8,990 bases of DNA. Origin: a bacterium (GTDB lineage Bacteria > Zhuqueibacterota > Zhuqueibacteria > Thermofontimicrobiales > Thermofontimicrobiaceae). This document shows, one piece after another, positions 1 to 7,840 of this stretch. The stretch covers positions 1-8,990 of the forward strand of contig DSAU01000069.1 in NCBI GenBank assembly GCA_011046315.1, in the 5' to 3' direction. The translations under genes were made by a program, and so were the position numbers. The stretch's first letter is position 1. The number at the start of each line of letters is the position of its first letter. Below the pieces are notes generated by a model. The model worked only from the letters and a program-made list of their open reading frames with translations, searched no databases and had not been told where the DNA came from.

Positions 1-1
1 C

Positions 2-58
2 ATGGTGTTAGTTCAAAGAGGCATTGAAACAACACCACAATTTATTGTGGTGAAATAA
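2..58 (+). CDS. possible C-terminal end of a gene entering from the left edge
   Basis: Frame 2 is open from the window edge to a TAA at 56-58 and would encode a tail reading RGIETTPQFIVVK. The residues look protein-like, but 19 codons cannot identify a family. The stretch also contains a perfect 8-bp inverted repeat (33-52), which argues equally well for a structured non-coding end. The upstream sequence needed to decide is outside the window. Confidence 0.25.
   Translation: MVLVQRGIETTPQFIVVK
33..52. repeat. perfect 8-bp hairpin
   Basis: CACCACAA, loop TTTA, TTGTGGTG form a perfect stem-loop. On the plus strand it is followed by AAATAATC, not a T-run, so it is not a standard terminator in that direction. 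On the minus strand it is followed by TTGTTTC, a weak T-rich tail. It could be a weak terminator for leftward transcription or an operator. No function is demonstrated. Confidence 0.4.
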
Positions 59-394
59 TCATCTCAAAACAGTTCTTTTAACCGCTTCAGCGGTTTATAT
101 TCACTCACCCTGTGATCGATTACAAGGAACTAACTTTTTTATATTGTTTTTATTCGATTTGAGTGTTGTAAATTTCGCGAATATTCATAAAGGGTTTGAC
201 ACAATAATATTGTAGCAGCCAAAAAAAATTAAAAAGGCGATTAAAATATTTCTCAAAAATTTGGTGGGACAAAGTGGGACATTTATTTTAATTGGGTCAT
301 TGAAAGGTGACCTGTCATATTTCAGGCTAAATAATGTGTTAACGAAAACTAACAAGAGATGTCAGTGCGATCACACTTCAGCGGGAGAAGCAAT
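59..394. other. non-coding stretch, no convincing gene
   Basis: No open frame here has family similarity, and the SD-less frame beginning at TTG 261 runs into the repeat at 395. Visible small structures are a 6-bp hairpin AACCGC-TTCA-GCGGTT (80-95) followed by TTATATT, a TTGACA (196-201) running into the palindrome ACAATAATATTGT (201-213), and a direct repeat GTGGGACA at 264-271 and 274-281. The region is very A+T rich up to about 260. It may hold a weak terminator for a gene to the left and an operator-like palindrome, but no downstream plus-strand gene is present for a promoter to serve. Confidence 0.5.
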
Positions 395-591
395 CTATTC
401 AGCAAAGAGCTGTCATTCCTATGAATGCAGGAATGGCATTAGAAATGCAAAGGCTTTCATGCCTGCGCCTGCAGGCATCTCCACACGTATTGATATAACT
501 ATGAATCCAAAATTGGAAATTGTTTTTGCACAACGACTTATTCTCATTGAAAAAGGAGACCCTTGAATTCACAGGAGTGACAGCTGAATAG
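395..591. mobile_element. MITE-like dispersed repeat, left copy (with palindromic insert)
   Basis: The ends are perfect 9-bp inverted repeats, CTATTCAGC (395-403) and GCTGAATAG (583-591). The repeat continues inward as TGTCATTCCT (411-420) against AGGAGTGACA (573-582), 9 of 10 paired, after a 7-nt interruption on the left side. The body 459-591 is clearly homologous (roughly 80% by eye) to 8295-8425, in the same orientation. Relative to that copy it carries 44 extra bases (417-460) bounded by TCAT on both sides. Three hairpins are stacked inside: 411-438, 436-448, and 459-478 with an 8-bp perfect stem. No transposase is encoded, so it would be non-autonomous. I see no clear target-site duplication at this copy. 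Confidence 0.65.
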
Positions 592-663
592 TTCCGTCGC
601 CTCGCTGTAGTTGGACCCTCACAATGACAGAAAAATTGAAAGCCTAATGGTTTTCTTTCAGAC
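592..663. other. spacer between repeat and operon terminator
   Basis: Seventy-two bases between the dispersed repeat and the atp terminator. There is no supported gene. The segment containing CCTCGCTGTAG and CCTCACAATGACAG has the look of dispersed intergenic repeat sequence, but only one copy is in the window, so this cannot be shown here. Confidence 0.3.
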
Positions 664-702
664 AAAAAAAATCCCCCACCCTTAATACCCAAGCAGGGGA
701 TT
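664..702 (-). terminator. rho-independent terminator of the V-ATPase operon
   Basis: Read on the minus strand, AATCCCC (702-696) pairs with GGGGATT, with a possible inner CTT/AAG pairing. The hairpin is followed directly by a run of eight T residues (671-664). It begins about 30 nt after the atpK stop codon. On the plus strand the hairpin is followed by A-rich sequence, so it acts in one direction only. This fits the end of a long leftward transcript. Confidence 0.85.
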
Positions 703-734
703 AATAATAAAAAAAATCAACGTTCTGAACGAGA

Positions 735-1172
735 TTAGCCGGGCATTGCGGTCATCGTGAAGACCATCACAAATAAAGCTACGGTTTCGATGATACCAAC
801 GACCATAATATAGTTCCCAAAACCTTTTCCGGTTTCAGCCAGTGCATCCGCGGCTTTGGCGCCGGCTTTGCCCTGCATATAGGCAGAAAACGCCATAGCA
901 ATACCTGCAAAAAAACCGATCAACATCTGGTAGATATAACTTTCCGGCGGCAGATTTGCACCCTGAATCGCATTTCTTAAAATCATTCCATAAATCGTCT
1001 GGGTTAATGGCGCACCGACAAAAGCAATCAGAATAAATGGCGCAGCTTTATTTTGCTGAAAAGCACGCTTCCAGGCGCCAATTGCTGACATACCTGCCAC
1101 ACCGGTGCCCAGCGCCGATCCGATTGCAGCGATTGCCAATGACAAACTCATATCACCTAATCCTGATACCAT
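735..1172 (-). CDS. atpK: V-type ATPase subunit K (rotor-ring proteolipid)
   Basis: Membrane rotor subunit that carries the coupling ion. The 145 residues form four hydrophobic helices (about 9-30, 45-65, 80-101, 119-142), a fused pair of hairpins as in 16-kDa proteolipids. The ion-site glutamate is E129 (GIIETVALF) in helix 4. Helix 2 has LTQTIYG (56-62) and helix 3 ends with MQGK (Q100). Aligned by motif with E. hirae NtpK, T57, Q58, Y61, Q100 and E129 match T64, Q65, Y68, Q110 and E139, the Na+-site residues. Helix 2 has Q rather than a carboxylate, so each subunit should carry one ion. The start is supported by AAGGAG 7 nt upstream of ATG. It is the last gene, 81 bp after atpI, the widest gap inside the atpE-atpK block. 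The long spacer and strong SD could help give the high copy number a ring needs (inference). Confidence 0.95.
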   Translation of the reverse strand: MVSGLGDMSLSLAIAAIGSALGTGVAGMSAIGAWKRAFQQNKAAPFILIAFVGAPLTQTIYGMILRNAIQGANLPPESYIYQMLIGFFAGIAMAFSAYMQGKAGAKAADALAETGKGFGNYIMVVGIIETVALFVMVFTMTAMPG

Positions 1173-1253
1173 ATTCCTTCTCCTTTCACTCCAATATTTA
1201 TTTGTAACCGCTTGATTAACTATGATTAATTCTAACCTGAAATTTTTATCACC

Positions 1254-3026
1254 TTACTCTTTAAACGGCTGATAGGGCTTGCCTGTCCATTGGATACCCA
1301 CGTGCCCAGAAAATTCTAACATATTCAGCCGAACCCCGTGAACCAAAATTGACATGCCGCATAATACTAGATTTATCGCGTGCCCGATAAACAGAATGAT
1401 CGCAGCAAATATTCCGCCGATTACTGAATCAATGCCGGCGCCAATTGCCATCTCATTGAAACTGCTCGCCACAATCACCGTCGCCAGACCAACTGCAAAT
1501 AAGCGGATATAAGAAACAACATCAGAAAATGAACTGATAATATCCAACGGCAGATTTCCTAAAGTCAGCAACATGCCCTTGACAATGTTTTTCTGAAAAT
1601 TTGCAAACACGAGTATCAGAGCAACACCCGCAATCAGCAACGGCATAGTCGCGGCTGACATCTCTTTTCCGAGAACAATGCTATTCGCCACAAAAAATAC
1701 CGCCCACAAAACAAGCACCCAACCGATTTCAGCCAGCGCCGTCAGCGAATTGATCTTCCGGAAGGCGGTTATCAAATGACCCAGGCTCAGGTGAACAACT
1801 CCGATGACAAATGTCAATCGCATGATAAAATCACCCGAATTGGGATTAAAGCTGCTGATTTGCTCAATCACAAACAGCTTTAAAATGGGCAATTGGGCGA
1901 TCTTCTCAGCCCCAAACCATGTTCCGGTGATCAATCCCCAAACAATGGTGACCGAACTGACAAGATACATCAATCGAATGAAATCTTTTAGCTGGTCTTT
2001 CTTTTTCAAATGAAGAACAACCGTTCCCAGCAAAAATACCAAACCATAGCCGGCGTCGCCCACGATCAACGCATAAAAAATGCTGAAAAAAACCAAAAAT
2101 ACCAAACTTACATCGGGTTCGAAATAACCGGGCAAAGTCCCCATAAAATCAAACAACGGTTTGATCATGTTTACCCATTTGGGATTTCTCAATAATGTCG
2201 GTACTTCAGCCGGATCATCCGGGTCATCAATAATGTAGCCCCAACCGCGCTCGGTTGCGTGCTGTTTAATTTGATCGACATTTTCCGCCGGGCAATACCC
2301 TTGAAGATAGACAATTGAGGTCTCCTCCCCCATACCAGCTCTGACCCGCGAAAATTCATTTTTTTTTAACAGATCAGTCCGGTATTGTTTTACACCATCC
2401 CGATAGCTTGAAAACTCATCGAGTTTGGCAGCAATTTCATCAATCTCCCGGGACAACGACTCGATCTCATTTTTTAATTCAATATATTCAATTTCAGGTA
2501 TGGGCTCTTCTTTAAATTCGAGCTTCTCATCGGCTGACTCTGAAAACAAAGCAAAGCGGACAGTATTTTGCTCCTCACCGGCAGGATGAACATTTTTATC
2601 CGCAGCTATTTTTTGGAATGCTTTTCGATCAGCAACGTAAAAGCGAACGAATATTCCACTGTCGCGCAGCGATTGAATCGAACTAAAGGAAATATTTCCC
2701 CAGTGCTCGAACCAGTGGTTTATTTCTTGCTTTTCTTCAAGCTCCCTTTTCAGTGTTTCCCGTTGATGATTCAAGGTAATAATTTGTTCAACAATCTGCT
2801 CGGCTGGTTCTGCATCCGAAGGCGCAGATTGATCTGAATCAATTTTGATAACCGTCAGCGCTTTATCAACATTTTCCATTTTTTTTTCAATGGCGGCGAG
2901 ATCATCCGAAACCGGCGGCTTTACGTCTTCAACATGAAGCACGCCCAGTTTTCGCAACGATTCAAGCGCATCATCCCGATAGCTTTCAGCAATCAGCAGG
3001 GTAATTTTTTTCATCTTGACGATCAT
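1254..3026 (-). CDS. atpI: V-type ATPase subunit I (stator / ion channel, a-subunit homologue)
   Basis: Membrane stator that provides the ion half-channels facing the K ring and anchors the peripheral stalk. The 590 residues split into a soluble, coiled-coil-rich N-terminal half (about 1-300, with long charged helices near 45-105 and 180-225) and a C-terminal membrane half with about eight segments (305-565). Hallmarks seen are GDAGYG (323-328), the channel arginine R508 in VVSYIRLFAVGLA, and HGVRLNMLEF (563-572) with R566, corresponding to the two essential arginines of eukaryotic a-subunits. Length is normal for bacterial subunit I. Its ATG overlaps the atpD stop as ATGA, and AGGTGA lies about 7 nt upstream, favouring this start over Met5. 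The following gene is atpK. Confidence 0.95.
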   Translation of the reverse strand: MIVKMKKITLLIAESYRDDALESLRKLGVLHVEDVKPPVSDDLAAIEKKMENVDKALTVIKIDSDQSAPSDAEPAEQIVEQIITLNHQRETLKRELEEKQEINHWFEHWGNISFSSIQSLRDSGIFVRFYVADRKAFQKIAADKNVHPAGEEQNTVRFALFSESADEKLEFKEEPIPEIEYIELKNEIESLSREIDEIAAKLDEFSSYRDGVKQYRTDLLKKNEFSRVRAGMGEETSIVYLQGYCPAENVDQIKQHATERGWGYIIDDPDDPAEVPTLLRNPKWVNMIKPLFDFMGTLPGYFEPDVSLVFLVFFSIFYALIVGDAGYGLVFLLGTVVLHLKKKDQLKDFIRLMYLVSSVTIVWGLITGTWFGAEKIAQLPILKLFVIEQISSFNPNSGDFIMRLTFVIGVVHLSLGHLITAFRKINSLTALAEIGWVLVLWAVFFVANSIVLGKEMSAATMPLLIAGVALILVFANFQKNIVKGMLLTLGNLPLDIISSFSDVVSYIRLFAVGLATVIVASSFNEMAIGAGIDSVIGGIFAAIILFIGHAINLVLCGMSILVHGVRLNMLEFSGHVGIQWTGKPYQPFKE

Positions 3027-3634
3027 GCGCGACTCACCTCTTTCTTTTTCTCGATCTTGGCTTTGGCAATTTTTCCGCGAACAACTTCCGCCGTCAATTG
3101 ATCGCCCAAGAAAATTTGAATCACTCTGATGTTTTCTTTGGCTTCAGGAATTTTTACCTCTTCGAACAATTTAATTCTCTGAATTGTAATGCGCAATTCT
3201 TCTTCCAAAATATTTAATTCTCGTTCAGTAATTTTCAATTCAGCGATAAGCCGAATTTGTTCTTTGACTGCATCGATTCCATAATCCACCCACAGCGGCG
3301 TCTCATAAAAGCTGTAATCCTTATCCTCAAAGCTGACGTCCTGATAAACAGGAATATCAATGCCGGCGATATTGTCGACATCTTGTTTAATTTCAACCAC
3401 CTTAAAAAACTCACTCAAATCAATAGCCTCAGCAAACACATCGACCCAGCGATTGACTTGATTTTGTTTGGTTTCAATATCGGATTTGATTTTTTCAATT
3501 TTATTCTGAATCGCTCGAATTTCCACCAGTAGCTGTTTTTTCTTTAATTCCAGCGTTGGCAGATAACGAGTGAAGCGCTTCAGATTCTCTTTTTGATTTT
3601 TGAGTTCATTTTTGGTGTATTTAACTTTTGCCAT
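3023..3634 (-). CDS. atpD: V-type ATPase subunit D (central shaft)
   Basis: Rotating axle inside the A3B3 head that transmits torque to the K ring. The 203 residues are mainly two long antiparallel helices, one N-terminal (about 5-62, with KRFTRYLPTLELKKKQLL at 19-36) and one C-terminal (about 115-190, rich in E, K, I and L), separated by a short globular middle segment (about 65-115). This architecture and length are standard for subunit D. The YLPTLELKK wording is of the type I associate with the Bacteroidota/Chlamydia form of the enzyme, not archaeal D. Start ATG at 3634 has AGGAAG about 7 nt upstream, and that SD directly follows the atpB stop, so the two genes are 11 bp apart. The 3' end overlaps atpI by 4 bp. 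Partner subunit F is not encoded here. Confidence 0.93.
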   Translation of the reverse strand: MAKVKYTKNELKNQKENLKRFTRYLPTLELKKKQLLVEIRAIQNKIEKIKSDIETKQNQVNRWVDVFAEAIDLSEFFKVVEIKQDVDNIAGIDIPVYQDVSFEDKDYSFYETPLWVDYGIDAVKEQIRLIAELKITERELNILEEELRITIQRIKLFEEVKIPEAKENIRVIQIFLGDQLTAEVVRGKIAKAKIEKKKEVSRA

Positions 3635-3645
3635 TAACAGTCTTC

Positions 3646-4959
3646 CTATTTCTTTTGAGACTTATTCGGCCAAAACTCTTTGACCAATTCGGATCGCATT
3701 CTGGTCTCTTCTGCTGTAAAACATTCAGCCAAAATTTCCCAGCCCAGATCGAGCGCTTGTTCCAACGGGATATTCACAGAAAGGTCCATCATTTTCGCCC
3801 TGAACAATCCGCCATATTTTAATAATTTTTTATCCCAGGCGCTCATTCGAAAACCCATCGAGCGTTTTTCTTCAGTTTCAATGTATTGCGCATAAAGTTG
3901 AATCATCCCATCCATAATCGCTCGATGATCCTTTCGGCTGCGATGTTCGCTGTTCACATTCTGCTTTAAACGACTCAGCGAACCAAACGGGTCGATATAC
4001 CCGTTATGCAAATAAAATTGACCTTCGGTAATATAGCCGGTGTTATCAGGTACCGGATGGGTGACGTCATCGCCAGGCATGGTGGTCACTGCCAGAACAG
4101 TGATCGATCCGGCGCCCTCAAAATCGACAGCTTTTTCGTAACGCGCAGCCAATTGGGTGTACAGATCGCCGGGATAACCACGGTTTGACGGCACCTGCTC
4201 CATGGTAATCGCGATCTCTTTGAGCGCATCGGCGAAGTTGGTCATGTCGGTCAACAGAACTAAAACCTCTTTGCCCTTGAGTGCAAACTGCTCGGCGACT
4301 GCCAGCGCCAGGTCCGGCACCATCAAGCTTTCCACAATCGGATCTGAGGCAGTATTCATAAAAAATATGGTACGCGAAAGAGCTCCCCCTTCTTCCAACC
4401 TGTTTTTAAATCTCAGGTATTCATCAAATTTGAGACCAATACCGCCGAGAATGATCATGTCAACTTCAGCCTGCAACGCCACCCGCGCCAACAGTTCATT
4501 ATAAGGCTCTCCGGAAATTGAAAAAATCGGCAATTTCTGAGACACAACCAGCGAATTAAACACATCGATCATTGGGATATTGGTGCGTATCATTCGATGA
4601 GGAATAATTCGTTTTGAGGGGTTCACCGAGGGACCCGCGACCGGAATCAAATTTTCAGTCAGCAGGGGTCCTTTATCGCGGGGATTACCGGCGCCGTCAA
4701 AAATTCTCCCCATCATATCATCTGAAAAGGTAACTTCCATTGGTCGCCCCAAAAAGCGGACTTCATCATTCACCGAAATTCCCCGACTGCCGGCGAACAC
4801 CTGTAACGAAACCAGATCATTATCAATTTTAATCACCTGCGCCAGAGATTTACCGCGCTGGCTGGTAATTTCAGCCAATTCCTCATAGCTCACAGCTGAC
4901 GCTTTTACCGTAATAACATTTCCGCTGATTTGTAAAATTTTATTGTAAATCTTTCTCAT
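3646..4959 (-). CDS. atpB: V-type ATPase subunit B (non-catalytic head subunit)
   Basis: Alternates with A in the hexameric head and completes the catalytic site from the neighbouring face. The 437 residues show the N-terminal beta-barrel (about 1-75, with SLQVFAGSRGIS at 51-62), the nucleotide-binding-like core (about 75-360) and a helical C-terminal domain. The P-loop is degenerate (SISGEPYNEL, 147-156, no GKT), as expected for a non-catalytic B. YITEGQFYL (309-317) is followed by GSLSRL, whose R330 corresponds to the arginine finger that reaches the A-subunit ATP. SNRGYPGDLYTQLAARYEKA (258-277) is the usual signature. Its ATG overlaps the end of atpA by 20 bp, implying translational coupling, with only a weak GGAG about 10 nt upstream. 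Confidence 0.96.
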   Translation of the reverse strand: MRKIYNKILQISGNVITVKASAVSYEELAEITSQRGKSLAQVIKIDNDLVSLQVFAGSRGISVNDEVRFLGRPMEVTFSDDMMGRIFDGAGNPRDKGPLLTENLIPVAGPSVNPSKRIIPHRMIRTNIPMIDVFNSLVVSQKLPIFSISGEPYNELLARVALQAEVDMIILGGIGLKFDEYLRFKNRLEEGGALSRTIFFMNTASDPIVESLMVPDLALAVAEQFALKGKEVLVLLTDMTNFADALKEIAITMEQVPSNRGYPGDLYTQLAARYEKAVDFEGAGSITVLAVTTMPGDDVTHPVPDNTGYITEGQFYLHNGYIDPFGSLSRLKQNVNSEHRSRKDHRAIMDGMIQLYAQYIETEEKRSMGFRMSAWDKKLLKYGGLFRAKMMDLSVNIPLEQALDLGWEILAECFTAEETRMRSELVKEFWPNKSQKK

Positions 4960-6685
4960 TTCCCGAGTGCTCCTTGATTAATTTGTCGATCTGTTTTTCC
5001 TGGCTTTTGAACTTATCAGCGTCCATTTCAAGATAATTCCAGTCAATAAATAGTTGTCGCAATTTATTAAATAGATTTCTTGCTTCATCTTTTTCGCTTA
5101 ATTTGAACTCGGTATCAAGCACGTTTTTGACATTTGCAAAAACAAGCTGCTGCCGTTCTTCATTGGTGGCGGCATCTACTTTATCAAAAGCATTTTGCTG
5201 AAGGTAAACGCTATCCAGAAATTCGGATTTGAGATAAATTAGAAAATCTTCAATGGAAGTCCCTTCCTCTCCCACCACCATCATCATTTGCCCGACATCA
5301 TTCCCTTTTCTCAAAATTTCCCGCGCTTGATTGATTATTTTTAAGTCGATAAAACTTGAGTACTTGCTCCAACTTTCCAAAGGATCAATCGATGGAAATC
5401 GTCGGGCATTGGCGCGATCTCGAGACAGTCCCAGAAAAGCGCCGACGACCTTCAGCGTTGATTGCGTTACCGGCTCCTCAAAGTTACCTCCGGCAGGACT
5501 CACAGTGCCGCCGATGGTCAAACTTCCGATTTCGCTGCTGTTCAACTCCACCAATCCGGCGCGTTCGTAAAATTCGGCAATTCTCGATTCTAAATAGGCG
5601 GGGAATGCCTCCTCGCCGGGAATCTCTTCCAATCGACCGGATAGCTCGCGCATGGCTTGCGCCCAGCGTGAGGTGGAATCGGCTAACAATAACACGTCCA
5701 GTCCCATCTGACGATAGTATTCACCCAGTGTCACAGCAGTGTAAACAGAGGCTTCACGCGCAGCCACCGGCATTGAGCTGGTATTACAGATGATAATCGT
5801 TCGATCCATTAACTTCTTGCCGGTTCGCGGATCATCCAGCTCCGGGAATTCTCGCAGCAATTCTACAACCTCGCCTGCACGCTCGCCGCATGCTGCGACG
5901 ATAACCACATCCACCTGAGCATGACGGCTCAAAATATGTTGTAACACTGTTTTACCAGCGCCGAACGGTCCGGGAATACAAAACGTCCCGCCTTTGGCAA
6001 CCGGAAAAAAGGTATCGATTATTCTTGCCTGAGTAACTAAAGGCTCTACCGGCACTATTTTTTCCCGATAGGCTTCGATAGCTTCTTTGACAGGCCAGGT
6101 AAAGCCCATGGTCAACTTATGCTTATTGCCTTTTTCGTCCTTTAGAATGGCAATTTTATCCCGTATTGTATATTTGCCCTTGTCCGCAATTTCTTCGACA
6201 GAGTATTCTGCTTGCAGATCAAACGGCACCATAATTGCGTGCTCAAAAATACCTTCCGGTACATGCCCCAGCTTGCTGCCTCGAATAACCACATCGCCTT
6301 TTTTAACCTGTGGGGTAAATTCCCATTTTTTCTTATCATCAATCGGTTTTAGCTCTACCCCGCGTGGCAGAAAAAAACCAAATTCTGCTGCCAGCTCCGG
6401 CAGCGGATTCTGCAATCCATCATACACTTGCCCTAACAGCCCGGGACCCAATTCGACAGAAAGCAGCTCTCTGCTGAACTCGACCTTATCTCCTACTTTA
6501 AGCCCCTTGGTACTTTCAAATACCTGTAAAAACGCAAAGCCATCGCCGATACGCACAATTTCGGATTTTAGCCGTTCTTTATCTTTAATAATATAAGCAA
6601 CTTCATTCTGCATGATGTTACCATTGACACTGACAGTAATCATATTTCCACTAATTCCAATAATCTTTCCGATGGTTGGGTTCAT
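4940..6685 (-). CDS. atpA: V-type ATPase subunit A (catalytic)
   Basis: ATP-hydrolysing (or ATP-making) subunit of the head. The 581 residues match the usual length. Domains in order are the N-terminal barrel (1-75), the V-type non-homologous insert (about 100-200), the nucleotide-binding core (about 205-440) and the C-terminal helices. The Walker A motif is GPFGAGKT (239-246, K245 and T246), the catalytic glutamate is E268 in GERAGE, and Walker B is VLLLADSTSRWA (331-342, D336). All active-site residues are present, with no sign of decay. The ATG overlaps the DUF2764 stop as ATGA, and GAGGT 7 nt upstream supports the start. The 3' end overlaps atpB by 20 bp. Confidence 0.97.
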   Translation of the reverse strand: MNPTIGKIIGISGNMITVSVNGNIMQNEVAYIIKDKERLKSEIVRIGDGFAFLQVFESTKGLKVGDKVEFSRELLSVELGPGLLGQVYDGLQNPLPELAAEFGFFLPRGVELKPIDDKKKWEFTPQVKKGDVVIRGSKLGHVPEGIFEHAIMVPFDLQAEYSVEEIADKGKYTIRDKIAILKDEKGNKHKLTMGFTWPVKEAIEAYREKIVPVEPLVTQARIIDTFFPVAKGGTFCIPGPFGAGKTVLQHILSRHAQVDVVIVAACGERAGEVVELLREFPELDDPRTGKKLMDRTIIICNTSSMPVAAREASVYTAVTLGEYYRQMGLDVLLLADSTSRWAQAMRELSGRLEEIPGEEAFPAYLESRIAEFYERAGLVELNSSEIGSLTIGGTVSPAGGNFEEPVTQSTLKVVGAFLGLSRDRANARRFPSIDPLESWSKYSSFIDLKIINQAREILRKGNDVGQMMMVVGEEGTSIEDFLIYLKSEFLDSVYLQQNAFDKVDAATNEERQQLVFANVKNVLDTEFKLSEKDEARNLFNKLRQLFIDWNYLEMDADKFKSQEKQIDKLIKEHSGNEKDLQ

Positions 6686-7179
6686 AGAGATACCTCACAA
6701 AGCTGTTGAAATTTCTTCATACCTTCTTCTTTGTTAAAAGTAAAATATCGGGTGAGTATTTGTAATTTAAGATAGTATAAAATCAAAAAAGCCAAATCAA
6801 AATGATGATCTCGCTGCATTTCATCGATAACGTTCCAGCGTAATTCCAACAATTTTTGTTCGACCTGGAGTGGATTGCCTTCTTTGAGAATGGCAGCAGG
6901 AATAGCAGCAGGCTTGTAATCCGTCTCTTTTTTTCGAGCTTCACGAAACCGCGCAATATCGGTTCGCAATTGCTCTTCAAAATGTTGATAGCCTTGCAAA
7001 ATACGGGGATTTCGTTTATCAGGCAGGTAATTGTTGATATCAACCCGGGATAATATCGAATAATCAGCAACGTCCAGCCATTTTTCTGCTTCGGTTAAAA
7101 ATTTTTCGGATGTTATGTCGGTCTCTTTGCCAAAAAACTGGGTGGGTAATTGAGCAACAAAATAATAATATTTATCCAT
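6682..7179 (-). CDS. DUF2764 protein of the V-ATPase operon (probable connector subunit)
   Basis: The 165 residues begin MDKYYYFVAQLPTQFFGKE, the N-terminal signature of DUF2764, a family found between atpE and atpA in Chlamydia-type V-ATPase operons. The rest is predicted helical and charged with no membrane segment: LTEAEKWLDVADYSILSRVD (29-48), FREARKKETDYKP (77-89), and a C-terminal helix rich in aromatic and hydrophobic residues (about 122-147). The position is syntenic and is held in the operon by an 8-bp overlap with atpE and an ATGA overlap with atpA. Because these operons lack a recognisable subunit C, a role linking the central shaft to the K ring is a reasonable guess but not proven. 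From memory, many family members are longer (about 250-280 residues), so this looks like a short form. It ends cleanly at the atpA overlap with no frameshift visible. Confidence 0.85.
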   Translation of the reverse strand: MDKYYYFVAQLPTQFFGKETDITSEKFLTEAEKWLDVADYSILSRVDINNYLPDKRNPRILQGYQHFEEQLRTDIARFREARKKETDYKPAAIPAAILKEGNPLQVEQKLLELRWNVIDEMQRDHHFDLAFLILYYLKLQILTRYFTFNKEEGMKKFQQLCEVSL

Positions 7180-7774
7180 CTTTTCTTTCCAGAATCTCTT
7201 TCAGTCGAGGATTAATCAGCGATTTCAACACTTCTGCAATAGCTTCATCAGTAAAATCGTAATAGACCTGGTCATCTTTAAGTCCGATTCGAAAGCCGCT
7301 GGACACTTCTTTGGAAATCCGCAATGTAATCGTTTTTTGAACCTCTTTTTTCAGTCCTTTAAACAACAACTTCTCTAATTGAGATTTATCTTTTTTGCTG
7401 GTCAGGACTTCCACTTCCTTGCCCTTTGCCCATTCATCAATAATTTTGCGAATCAGCTCAGCCAGAAATTCATCTTTGAGCGTTTCTGAGACTTCATGTT
7501 TGAAAACATTATCAAATAATTTGGTAATATTTTCCCTGACCAATAATTCGGTATTTCGAGCGGCTTGTTTTATATCGGATTCGGCGTTAACGCGAAATTT
7601 TTCTGCCTGTTTCTCTCCTTCTTCAACAATTTTTTCAGCATCCGCTTTCGCCTTTTTAAGGATTGCAGTTGCTTTTTTATTCGCTTCTTCAACCAATTCG
7701 TCCGCTGTCTTCTGCCCTTTTTCAATTCCCTCTTTTTTAATCTTTTCAATCAGGCTGTCTAATTTGACATCCAT
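7172..7774 (-). CDS. atpE: V-type ATPase subunit E (peripheral stalk)
   Basis: Peripheral stalk protein that holds the A3B3 head against rotation. The 200 residues have a long charged coiled-coil N-terminal half (about 1-85, rich in K, E and A, including AILKKAKADAEKIVEEGEKQ at 37-56) and a globular C-terminal domain that would cap the head. The conserved C-terminal wording is visible: GFRIG (160-164), YYDFTDEAI (171-179) and LINPRLKEIL (186-195). It opens the ATPase block. The start at 7774 has a perfect AGGAGG (7787-7782) 7 nt upstream. It overlaps the next gene by 8 bp. No partner G/H stalk gene is nearby. Confidence 0.92.
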   Translation of the reverse strand: MDVKLDSLIEKIKKEGIEKGQKTADELVEEANKKATAILKKAKADAEKIVEEGEKQAEKFRVNAESDIKQAARNTELLVRENITKLFDNVFKHEVSETLKDEFLAELIRKIIDEWAKGKEVEVLTSKKDKSQLEKLLFKGLKKEVQKTITLRISKEVSSGFRIGLKDDQVYYDFTDEAIAEVLKSLINPRLKEILERKDG

Positions 7775-7781
7775 TTACCAT

Positions 7782-7787
7782 CCTCCT
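7782..7787 (-). promoter_or_regulatory. strong ribosome binding site of atpE
   Basis: AGGAGG on the minus strand, 7 nt before the atpE ATG. It is the best SD match in the window and sets the start at 7774 despite nearby out-of-frame ATGs in the GGATGGTAAATGGATG context. Confidence 0.8.
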
Positions 7788-7840
7788 GCTTTAAGAATAA
7801 CGATATTGGCAACCAAAACATAGCTTCCACCGAAAAAAAA

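Noticed and set aside
80..95. AACCGC-TTCA-GCGGTT hairpin as a terminator
   Set aside because: The stem is only 6 bp and the following TTATATT is a poor T-tract. It is noted only as a weak structure.
261..566. Plus-strand 101-codon open frame
   Set aside because: It starts at TTG without an SD, has no family resemblance, and its second half simply translates the dispersed repeat.
395..591. CRISPR array or tandem repeat
   Set aside because: The repeats are inverted ends and hairpins, not regularly spaced direct repeats with unique spacers.
399..692. Minus-strand 97-codon open frame
   Set aside because: It translates the repeat and the operon terminator. The matching repeat copy on the right has no equivalent open frame.
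5356..5793. 145-codon plus-strand frame antisense to atpA
   Set aside because: It is a shadow of the catalytic core of atpA, which is fully conserved on the other strand.
6087..6596. 169-codon plus-strand frame antisense to atpA
   Set aside because: It lacks an SD and family similarity. The open frame follows from atpA codon usage.
7395..7823. 142-codon plus-strand frame antisense to atpE
   Set aside because: Low-complexity F/S/A composition mirrors the K/E/A coiled coil of AtpE on the opposite strand.
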